Source of the DNA: Streptomyces sp. CA-210063
Lineage (GTDB): Bacteria; Actinomycetota; Actinomycetes; Streptomycetales; Streptomycetaceae
Assembly (NCBI RefSeq): GCF_024612015.1
Contig: NZ_CP102512.1
Location: 9,858,001-9,922,000, forward strand
DNA: 64,000 bases
Reading direction: 5' to 3'
Part shown: piece after piece, positions 1 to 6,124 of the stretch
Numbering within the stretch: position 1 is the first letter of the stretch
Layout of the letters: each line of letters begins with the position of its first letter
Notes under the pieces: generated by a model
Database searches by the model: none
The model's input: only the letters and a program-made list of their open reading frames with translations
What the model was told of the DNA's origin: nothing
Made by a program: the position numbers and the translations under genes

Positions 1-2
1 CC

Positions 3-407
3 GACACTCACCGTGCTGGCCAGTCGGCCTATGCGCAGGTAGGCAGGGAGCTGACCGCCCAGGGCGACGCCGGACCGCCCCGAGGCTGGGTGATCCTGGG
101 CTTGGGACTCGCGGTCGCGTGCCTCTTCGGCTTCGGCGTGACCCGGTTCTACGACCCAAGGGACTGCATCGCAATCCCCGACAAGAAGCCGCAGCCGGTC
201 CTCGCTCGGACACAGACCGACGACCCCTGGGAGGCCGGGCTGCTCACGACCGTCCAGCTCGTCACTTTGTTGACTAACTGTGTGGGTGGGACCGCCGCAG
301 TCAGCCGTCGGCCCGGAGCGTGGCCGTGCGCTGTTCGAGCCTGCGCAGCGCCATGTCCCCCCACTGGAGGTTCTCCCGCTCGAACGACATCCCGCGCAGC
401 AGGGTGA
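3..407 (+). CDS. Possible 3' part of a small membrane protein (cut by window start)
   Basis: A frame is open from the first bases of the window to a TGA at 405-407. Its first hundred residues look protein-like: a polar stretch, one hydrophobic segment encoded at about 90-140 (Val-Ile-Leu-Gly-Leu-Gly-Leu-Ala-Val-Ala), then a charged segment. After about 300 the composition turns Arg/Ala/Pro-rich and the frame runs antisense into the well-supported PadR gene, so the true end may lie near 290 and the tail may be frameshifted or replaced. No family is recognised. This is either a real truncated gene or a chance frame. Confidence 0.3.
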   Translation, partial: DTHRAGQSAYAQVGRELTAQGDAGPPRGWVILGLGLAVACLFGFGVTRFYDPRDCIAIPDKKPQPVLARTQTDDPWEAGLLTTVQLVTLLTNCVGGTAAVSRRPGAWPCAVRACAAPCPPTGGSPARTTSRAAG

Positions 408-876
408 GGTACGGGCCGATGCGCTCGGCCTCGGCGAAGTACGCCTCCTCGGAGCGCCCGTCGAGCAGGCGCTGCCGGAGCCGCTCGTAGCGGGCCAGCT
501 TGGCGGTGGCCCACTCCATGCGCTCGGTGATGGCGGTCCGGACCGCTTCCATGTCGCCCGCGTCCAGGCACTGCACCTTGACAAGCAACTCGTCCCGGAT
601 CACCGCCGGTTTACCCAAGGGCTCGGCGGTGTAGGCGTGGACGGCCTTCCGCCCGGCCTCCGTCAAGGAGAACAGTCGCTTGTTGGGGCGGCGCTTCTGC
701 TCGACGACGCGGGCCGTGACGAGTCCTTCGGCCTCCATGCGATCCAGCTCCCGGTAGAGCTGCTGAGGCGTCGACATCCAGAAGTTGGCGACCGTCGCGT
801 CGAACGCCTTCGCGAGGTCGTACCCGGACGCCTCGCCCTCCAACAGTGCGGCCATCACCGCGTTCCGCAAAGCCAT
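301..876 (-). CDS. PadR-family transcriptional regulator
   Basis: 191 residues. The N-terminal 85 or so residues form the PadR winged helix (SGYDLAKAFD, then a recognition region around LYRELDRMEAEGLV and a basic wing ending RLFSLTEAGRKA). The rest is the helical dimerisation arm of the Vir_C-terminal type. It is divergent from the NTF2-like gene at 1002 across a 125-bp AT-rich gap, the usual layout for a PadR protein controlling its neighbour and itself. PadR proteins commonly sense phenolics or drugs; the ligand here is unknown. Family assignment is secure, target is inferred. Confidence 0.9.
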   Translation of the reverse strand: MALRNAVMAALLEGEASGYDLAKAFDATVANFWMSTPQQLYRELDRMEAEGLVTARVVEQKRRPNKRLFSLTEAGRKAVHAYTAEPLGKPAVIRDELLVKVQCLDAGDMEAVRTAITERMEWATAKLARYERLRQRLLDGRSEEAYFAEAERIGPYLTLLRGMSFERENLQWGDMALRRLEQRTATLRADG

Positions 877-1001
877 GGATGCACGCTAACAGATTAATCA
901 ACAACGTGAATAATAGTCCCCCCTTCCCTGTAGACAAGCTCTAACGGGCCCTCTAATCTCCATTACACCTATTCGCATTTTTGAATATCAGAGGTGGGCT
1001 C
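877..1001. promoter_or_regulatory. AT-rich divergent promoter region between padR and the NTF2-like gene
   Basis: This 125-bp gap is much richer in A and T than its surroundings and contains the 8-bp palindrome GATTAATC at 892-899 plus several TAAT tracts. It must hold both divergent promoters. A PadR binding site is likely here but none can be pinned down by eye. The sequence GAGGTGG at 991-997 is the ribosome binding site for the gene starting at 1002. Confidence 0.4.
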
Positions 1002-1394
1002 ATGCATCCCTTCCGCAAGGCCGTCGAGAGCGGCGACCTGGACGCCGTGGCCGCTCTGCTGGCCGACGACGTCGTCTTCACCAGCCCCGTCACCTTCAAG
1101 CCTTACCCGGGCAAGGCGATCACCGCGGCGATCCTGCGCGGCGTGCTCCGGGTCTTCGAGGACTTCACCTACATCCGTGAGATCGCCAATTCCGACGGCC
1201 GCGATCACGCCTTCGTCTTCACCGCCACCGTCGCCGGCAAGCAGCTCCAGGGATGCGACTTCCTGCACTTCGACGACGACGGAAAAATCGACGAGTTCAC
1301 GGTGATGGTGCGCCCGCTCTCCGCCGCCCAGGCGCTCGGCGAGGCCATGGGCGCCCAGTTCGAGCAGATCGCCCGAGAGGCCGCCGAACAGTAA
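1002..1394 (+). CDS. NTF2-like / SnoaL-like small protein
   Basis: 130 residues. [20 protein letters not shown] followed by ADDVVF and a TSPVTF segment is the typical opening of an NTF2-fold (SnoaL, limonene-epoxide-hydrolase-like) domain: one helix pair followed by the curved sheet that makes a ligand pocket. The start at 1002 is chosen because GAGGTGG lies about 5 bases upstream; a TTG 21 bases earlier has no ribosome binding site. Such proteins are isomerases, hydrolases or pure binding proteins, and sequence alone does not say which. It was probably the first gene of an operon with the oxidoreductase whose wreck begins immediately downstream. Confidence 0.85.
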   Translation: MHPFRKAVESGDLDAVAALLADDVVFTSPVTFKPYPGKAITAAILRGVLRVFEDFTYIREIANSDGRDHAFVFTATVAGKQLQGCDFLHFDDDGKIDEFTVMVRPLSAAQALGEAMGAQFEQIAREAAEQ

Positions 1395-1395
1395 C

Positions 1396-1817
1396 CACGA
1401 CGACGGACTTCGACGCGGTGGTCATCGGCGCGGGGCAACGCCGGACTGACCGCCGCCACCCTCCAACGCTGGGACTGCGCACCCTCCTGGCGGAGCGCCA
1501 CAACGTCCCCGGCGGCTGCGCCACCTCCTTTCGACGAGTCCGCTTCGAGTTCGAGACGGCGCTGCACCAGCTGTCCGGAGTCGGCCTGGAAGTCCAGCCC
1601 GTACACGCTGCGCGGGCTGTTCGAGAGGCTGGGCGTCGCTGACTCGCTGTAGTTCGTCCAGGTGTACGACCTGTATCGCGCCGTGGTACCCGGCCGGCAC
1701 GATGTGACCCTGCCCGCCGACTGGGCCGGCGCCGTGGACGCCCTGGAGGACGCCTTCCCCGGCAACCGCGCCCGCGTCGAGCGATTCTTCGCGCTCGCCA
1801 GGGACGTGACGGAGCCG
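1396..1817 (+). pseudogene. Broken FAD-dependent oxidoreductase (phytoene-desaturase-like), 5' part only
   Basis: The N-terminus of a flavin amine-oxidase/phytoene-dehydrogenase-like protein is readable across frames: [10 protein letters not shown] (dinucleotide-binding loop), then [17 protein letters not shown], then a segment ending in ALARDVTE. Damage seen directly: an extra C just after the Gly-Ala-Gly codons (about 1436), a compensating lost G near 1470, another frame change near 1600, and a TAG at 1650-1652 where the family would have a sense codon. Homology stops at about 1817, where an antisense transposase fragment begins. Only the first 140 or so codons of a protein normally near 500 remain. 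It starts at the stop of the NTF2-like gene, so the two were probably co-transcribed. Confidence 0.85.
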
Positions 1818-2260
1818 TCACGGCACACGACCTCGATGCCCGGATGCTCGCGCAGCCAAGCTTCCAGCGTGTCGGCGGTGCGGTCGGGCAGCACGTCGAT
1901 CCGCTCATAGGTCCCGGCGTCGATCACCACGGTGGCATAGCGGTGCCGCCGGCGCAGAGCGAAGTCGTCGACGCCGATCACGCGGGGCGTCCGCCCGGTG
2001 GGCAACGGGATGCGCAGCAGGGCGCGCAGGGCCGTGTGGCGAGCAGGCCCGCCGCGAGTATCGCGAGCAAACGAGATCCCGCCCGGCCCGCTAACTCCAT
2101 CACCACAGCCGTGACTTACCTGGTCAGACGGGCCGTGTCGCTGGTGACGCTCAAACACTCCGGGCGTCTGCTCGCGGAAGGGCTGCCGGCAGCCGCGCGT
2201 GGGACACACCAAGCGCCGCACCCGCACACGGACGTCGAGGACGGCTGCCCGTCCGCCGCC
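1818..2260 (-). pseudogene. ISL3-family (IS204/IS1001/IS1096/IS1165 type) transposase remnant
   Basis: Minus-strand reading gives the ISL3 N-terminal zinc-binding and helix-turn-helix part ([14 protein letters not shown], then [14 protein letters not shown]) and the start of the catalytic domain ([19 protein letters not shown], then [20 protein letters not shown]). The piece between them ([20 protein letters not shown]) lies in another frame behind a TAA codon, so there are at least two frameshifts and a nonsense codon. Both ends are missing and no terminal repeats were found. It sits between the oxidoreductase remnant and a possible TetR remnant, so insertion followed by deletion probably destroyed both. 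Confidence 0.85.
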
Positions 2261-2440
2261 TCTGCTCGACGAGATCGGGCGCTGCGCGGACGAGACCAGG
2301 CGGACGTTCACCGACGGTGTGCTGGTCGTCATGGGCGACATCGCCGCCCGCCTGGCGCCTGACGATCCGCCCTCCGCACGCGAAGGCGCTCAGCGTCTTC
2401 GTCATGATGGTTGGGACATTCCATGGCCCGTGAGCGCCGG
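2261..2440 (+). pseudogene. Possible TetR C-terminal remnant
   Basis: From the transposase junction, plus-strand frames read [20 protein letters not shown], then a frameshift near 2383, then [16 protein letters not shown] and a stop. This resembles the last helices of TetR-family regulators, whose C-terminus often reads like RALALFATLVGT. No DNA-binding domain is present. The match is short and by eye only. Confidence 0.35.
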
Positions 2441-2470
2441 CGCCGAGCCGGTCGGCCACGTCCGCCTCGG

Positions 2471-2677
2471 CTAGGGCCCTTCTGATGGATCTCCGCGGCG
2501 TCGCGGCGTTCGGCACGCACTCTCGCCGCACCGGACAAAAGCCCTAGTAGCTCCTCCCCCACTCTCGGCTTCGCTCGAGCGGGAGGTGCCCCCCATCGAG
2601 GGCTTTCGCCCGGCACGCCGAGAGCACGCACCGAACGCCGCTCCTTCTCCCACGGAGATCCATCAGAAGGGCCCTAG
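2471..2677. mobile_element. MITE-like element, 207 bp, 25-bp perfect terminal inverted repeats
   Basis: Bases 2471-2495 and 2653-2677 are perfect inverted repeats (CTAGGGCCCTTCTGATGGAT plus CTCCG on the left). Each outer end is CTAG, the target favoured by some IS5-group elements. Inside, a second pair of arms (about 2496-2540 and 2610-2650) matches with many compensated differences, so the whole unit can fold as one imperfect hairpin. The middle carries a further palindromic block (around 2551-2590) of a type common between Streptomyces genes. There is no transposase frame, so it is non-autonomous. Its right CTAG supplies the stop codon of the DUF4253 gene. Confidence 0.75.
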
Positions 2678-3456
2678 TCCCACCAGAACGACCAGTGGTC
2701 CCGTCCCACGAGGCCGGCCGCGTACTCGGGGAACGGGGTCGGCGGGTCGTCGACGATGTTGTCGGCGGTGGAGAGCACATGCTCCAGGGCGAGCAGGTCC
2801 GCGTCCGCCGCCGTACCCGGTGGCCGGGCGACGGAGACGTGCAGCCGGCCGCCGTACACGGCCACCAGGTGCGCACCGAACCGTTCCTCCCAGCTGCGCA
2901 GCAGGGCACAGAGCAGCGGCAGGGGCGCGCCGGAGCGCCAGCCGAGCAATGCCAGGGCGTCGCTGCCGCGACGGGCGGGCACGAGCACGAGACGGCAGTC
3001 GAACACGTCGACATCCGTGTCGGCGAGCCGGGCCGGAGCTTCCGTGGCCGCCTCCCGAGGCTGCGGGTCGCCGGGCGTGGCCGGCATCGCCGGTGCCAGT
3101 CCCGGCCACTGTTCGAAGGGCGGGCCCGGATCGTGCGGCCACGGCTCGACGTCCTCGGGCACCGGCTCCGGCGTCGCGTCCGTCCAGAACGGGAGCCGCC
3201 GACGCCGGTATTCGGCGAAGTCCGCCGCCAGCACGTCCTCCAGGCGGACGGCGTCGACCAGGCCCGGGTCCAGGGGCTCGCCGATGGCATCGGCCCGGTA
3301 CAGGACCGGCAGCAGGCCTGTGGCCTCGTGCTCGCTCAGCAGCCGGGGCCACAACTCTTCGAGGTCGTCGGGGAATTCGTCCGAGATCCACAGGTGCGCC
3401 GGTCCGCGGGCGGCGAACCGGCCGGCGGGCAGACCGTCAGGCAGGGGAAAGGGCAT
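2674..3456 (-). CDS. DUF4253 domain protein
   Basis: 260 residues, function unknown. The C-terminal half carries the DUF4253 core (CRLVLVPARRGSDALALLGW, then LRSWEERFGAHLVAVYGGRL) and ends in the family's Trp-Ser-Phe-Trp-Trp-Asp signature. The N-terminal part contains a short acidic Pro-rich linker. The TAG stop (2674-2676, complement) lies inside the CTAG end of the neighbouring MITE-like element, so the original end may have been altered or may simply coincide with the target site. The signature tail suggests little or nothing is missing. These proteins are scattered in actinomycetes with no assigned role. Confidence 0.85.
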   Translation of the reverse strand: MPFPLPDGLPAGRFAARGPAHLWISDEFPDDLEELWPRLLSEHEATGLLPVLYRADAIGEPLDPGLVDAVRLEDVLAADFAEYRRRRLPFWTDATPEPVPEDVEPWPHDPGPPFEQWPGLAPAMPATPGDPQPREAATEAPARLADTDVDVFDCRLVLVPARRGSDALALLGWRSGAPLPLLCALLRSWEERFGAHLVAVYGGRLHVSVARPPGTAADADLLALEHVLSTADNIVDDPPTPFPEYAAGLVGRDHWSFWWD

Positions 3457-3474
3457 GGCCGAACCGTAGATCCC

Positions 3475-3573
3475 GCCACCGACAACGCGGCAGCCGCCCT
3501 CCCCCCGGCCACCGACGACGCGGCCGCCGCCCTCTCCCCGGCCACCGACGACGCGGCCGCCGCCCCCCGCCGC
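3475..3573. repeat. 33-bp tandem repeat, three copies
   Basis: Three head-to-tail units start at 3475, 3508 and 3541, each beginning GCCACCGAC and continuing through a GCGGCCGCC-type run. The first differs at a few bases and the third drifts at its end. They lie in the gap between the DUF4253 start and the VOC gene stop, so they are non-coding unless a spurious plus-strand frame is used. Confidence 0.8.
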
Positions 3574-3595
3574 CCGCCGCCGGAGCGAGCGGCGC

Positions 3596-4012
3596 TCAGC
3601 CCTTCAGTTGGGCGAAGCGGATGCTGTTGCCGAAGGGGTCGCGCAGGCCGCAGTCGATGCCGTACGGGCGGTCGGTGGGCTCCTCGGTGAACTCGACGCC
3701 ACGGCCCAGCAGCGTCTCGTACGTCTTGCGGCAGTCGTCCGTGCTGAAGAAGAGCTGGCCGCCCATGGCCCCCTTCGTCAGCAGTTCGCGGACCTGCTCC
3801 GCCGTCTCCTCGGACAGTGCCGGGGCCCCCGGCCTCTCCAGCAGGATCTGGCGCTCCGGGTGACCGGGCACGTTGACGGTGAGCCAGCGCATGAAGCCCA
3901 GGTCGACATCGGTGTTGACCTCCAGGCCGAGCTTGCCGACGTAGAAGTCGAGGGCCGCGTCCTGGTCGAGGACGTAGATCTGCGAGTGCGTGATAGCGGT
4001 GAACATGGGCAT
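3596..4012 (-). CDS. VOC (glyoxalase/bleomycin-resistance fold) protein
   Basis: 138 residues forming one vicinal-oxygen-chelate domain: MFTAITHSQIYVLDQDAALD, FYVGKLGLEV, and a C-terminal RDPFGNSIRFAQ strand with the usual metal-side positions. The start at 4012 is chosen because the domain begins immediately after it; a TTG 36 bases upstream would add residues outside the fold. The AraC-type gene lies 66 bp upstream on the same strand, a pairing often seen where an AraC activator controls a VOC protein. Substrate unknown; related proteins are often annotated as extradiol dioxygenase-like. Confidence 0.85.
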   Translation of the reverse strand: MPMFTAITHSQIYVLDQDAALDFYVGKLGLEVNTDVDLGFMRWLTVNVPGHPERQILLERPGAPALSEETAEQVRELLTKGAMGGQLFFSTDDCRKTYETLLGRGVEFTEEPTDRPYGIDCGLRDPFGNSIRFAQLKG

Positions 4013-4078
4013 CACGCTACCGAGCGGGCCGGACGAAAACTTATCCAAAACTGCTCAGCCGCTCAGCCGGCCGGCTCG

Positions 4079-4471
4079 TCAGACGCTCGGTCGCATCCAC
4101 GCCTTCGCGAAACACATCGGTACGGTCACGGGCACGGCTTCCTTGCGGTACTCCCTCGGTGACCGGCCGACGATGTCGCGGAACGTCCGGCTGAAGGTCC
4201 CCGGGCTGCCGAAGCCGACCTCGAAGCAGATGTCCGTCACGCTGCGGTCGGTCTCCCGCAGCAGGAACATCGCCCGCTCGACCCGGCGGCGCTGGAGATA
4301 GCGGTGCGGTGTCTCGCCGAACGTGGTCCGGAAGGTACGCGTGAAGTGCGCCTCGGACACATGGGCGATCCGGGCCAGCGCGGGGACGTCCAGCGGCTGC
4401 GCGTAGGCGCGGTCCATGGCGTCCCGGGCCCGCAGCATACGGCGGTTGGACTCTTCGGAAGCTCGGCTCAC
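4079..4471 (-). CDS. AraC-family regulator (stand-alone DNA-binding domain)
   Basis: 130 residues made almost entirely of the double helix-turn-helix AraC domain: DVPALARIAHVSEAHFTRTF for the first unit and ETDRSVTDICFEVGFGSPG, then FRDIVGRSPREYR for the second. There is no N-terminal sensor domain, as in SoxS/MarA-type proteins, although those are not close homologues. It is transcribed toward the VOC gene and is its likely regulator. The start codon is the ATG at 4471. Confidence 0.88.
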   Translation of the reverse strand: MSRASEESNRRMLRARDAMDRAYAQPLDVPALARIAHVSEAHFTRTFRTTFGETPHRYLQRRRVERAMFLLRETDRSVTDICFEVGFGSPGTFSRTFRDIVGRSPREYRKEAVPVTVPMCFAKAWMRPSV

Positions 4472-4487
4472 GGCGTCATCACACCAC

Positions 4488-4518
4488 GGGCCGGGCGAGC
4501 GGATCGCTCTCCCGGCCC
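4488..4518. terminator. Terminator-like hairpin after gap
   Basis: Arms GGGCCGGGCGAGCG and CGCTCTCCCGGCCC pair at 13 of 14 positions around a three-base loop. It lies just past the gap stop in the minus direction and before the AraC start. There is no T tract, which is normal for streptomycete terminators. Confidence 0.6.
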
Positions 4519-4547
4519 ACGGCTGCGAGGGCGTACGGCCCGGTGGA

Positions 4548-6002
4548 TCAGACCGCCGGAGCCGGGTACGTCGGGTACTCCACCCCGGAGACGTGCTGGA
4601 CGACGCGGATGACCTGGCAGGAGTAGCCGAACTCGTTGTCGTACCAGAGGTAGAGGATCGCGTTGTCGCCGTCGACCTTGGTGGCGCCGGCGTCGACGAT
4701 CGAGGCGTGCCGGGAGCCGATGAAGTCGCTGGAGACCGAGTCGGGCGCGTTGGTGAAGTCGATCTGGCGCTTGAGCGGCGAGGTCAGCGAGACATCGCGG
4801 AGGTAGTCGAGGACCTCCTCGCGGTCGGTCTCACGGCCCAGGCGCAGGCTGAGGATCGCGATCGAGACGTCCGGGACGGGGACGCGGATCGAGCTGCCTG
4901 TGATCGGCGCCTTCAGGTCGGGCAGCGCCTTGGCGACGGCCGAGGCGGCACCCGTCTCGGTGATGACCATGTTGAGCGGCGCTGAGCGGCCACGGCGGTC
5001 GGACTTGTGGTAGTTGTCCAGCAGGTTCTGGTCGTTGGTGAACGAGTGGACGGTCTCCACGTGGCCGCGCAGTACGCCGAACTCGTCGTCCATCGCCTTC
5101 AGCGGGGGGACTATCGCGTTCGTCGTACAGGACGCGCAGGACAGGATCTGCTCGTCCGGCTTGATCGTGTCGTGGTTGACGCCGTGCACGATGTTCGGGA
5201 CGTCGCCCTTGCCGGGCGCGGTGAGGACGACCTTGTCGATGCCGGGGCGCAGATGCGTCGACAGGCCCTCCCGGTCGCGCCACTTGCCCGTGTTGTCGAT
5301 GAGGATGGCGTTCTTGATGCCGTACTCGGTGTAGTCCACCTCGGACGGGTCGTTCGCGTAGATCACCTTGATGGTGTTGCCATTGGCGACGATCGTGCTG
5401 TTCGCCTCGTCGACCGTGATCGTGCCCTGGAACTGCCCGTGGATGGAGTCCCGGCGCAGCAGCGAGGCCCGCTTCACGATGTCCTCGGCGGCCCGCTCGC
5501 CGCCCCCGCGCACCACGATGGCGCGCAGCCGCAGACCGTTGCCCGAGCCGGCCTTCTCGATCAGCAGTCGGGCCACGAGACGGCCGATGCGGCCGAAGCC
5601 GTAGAGGACGACGTCGCGTCCCTCGCCGCCCTCGATCTTGTTGGCACCCGTGGCGCCGGCGACGGCCTCGGCGGTGAACTCCGCGATGGACAGGCCTCGG
5701 TCGTCGGCCCGGTACGTCGCGGCGAGCATGCCGATGTCGATCTGGGAGGGGCCGAGGTCGAGCGTGGTGAGGGCCCGCAGGAACGGCAGGGTGTCGGTGA
5801 CCGAGAGCTCCTCACCGGCGATCTGGCGGGCGAAGCGGTGGGTCTTCAGGATGCTGACCACCGACTTGTTGACCAAGGAGCGGCTGTGCAGCAGGACCGT
5901 CACGTCCCGCTCGCGGTGCAGCTTCCCGATGATCGGGATCATCGACTCCGCGATCTCCTCGCGGTTCTTCCAGTTGGTGAACGAGTCCTCGTTGACAGTC
6001 AC
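4548..6002 (-). CDS. gap: Glyceraldehyde-3-phosphate dehydrogenase, long form
   Basis: 484 residues, about 150 more than the common enzyme because of an N-terminal helical extension (first 125 residues, MTVNEDSFTNWKNREEIAES onward) typical of one actinobacterial/proteobacterial GAPDH class. The nucleotide-binding loop GFGRIGR is at about 135-141. The catalytic cysteine is Cys292 in SCTTN. The enzyme interconverts glyceraldehyde 3-phosphate and 1,3-bisphosphoglycerate with NAD(P); this class is often thought to work in the gluconeogenic direction. It is transcribed alone, with hairpins on both sides. It is probably not the genome's only gap gene; that is inference. Confidence 0.93.
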   Translation of the reverse strand: MTVNEDSFTNWKNREEIAESMIPIIGKLHRERDVTVLLHSRSLVNKSVVSILKTHRFARQIAGEELSVTDTLPFLRALTTLDLGPSQIDIGMLAATYRADDRGLSIAEFTAEAVAGATGANKIEGGEGRDVVLYGFGRIGRLVARLLIEKAGSGNGLRLRAIVVRGGGERAAEDIVKRASLLRRDSIHGQFQGTITVDEANSTIVANGNTIKVIYANDPSEVDYTEYGIKNAILIDNTGKWRDREGLSTHLRPGIDKVVLTAPGKGDVPNIVHGVNHDTIKPDEQILSCASCTTNAIVPPLKAMDDEFGVLRGHVETVHSFTNDQNLLDNYHKSDRRGRSAPLNMVITETGAASAVAKALPDLKAPITGSSIRVPVPDVSIAILSLRLGRETDREEVLDYLRDVSLTSPLKRQIDFTNAPDSVSSDFIGSRHASIVDAGATKVDGDNAILYLWYDNEFGYSCQVIRVVQHVSGVEYPTYPAPAV

Positions 6003-6054
6003 AGATTTATCTTTCGAGCTAGGCGGCGCTCATATGCTAAACGGTCGCCGATCA

Positions 6055-6093
6055 GATCACGCCATCGGGGCCCATGAGCGCGATGGCGTGATC
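6055..6093 (-). terminator. Terminator-like hairpin after the protease-nuclease gene
   Basis: A perfect 13-bp stem, GATCACGCCATCG (6055-6067) with its complement at 6081-6093, closes a 13-base loop. It is 31 bp beyond the stop of the gene ending at 6125 and 52 bp before the gap start, so it most likely ends the upstream operon. It could also act as an operator for gap. Confidence 0.6.
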
Positions 6094-6124
6094 GTTTGAG
6101 CGGGTCAGCCCGAGGTTCGGCAGG

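Noticed and set aside
3475..3573. CRISPR-like array
   Set aside because: Repeats are adjacent with no spacers; there are only three and no cas genes in the window.
2586..3863. Long plus-strand open frames antisense to the DUF4253 and VOC genes
   Set aside because: Arg/Pro/Ala-rich shadow frames typical of high-GC DNA; the minus-strand genes have clear family motifs.
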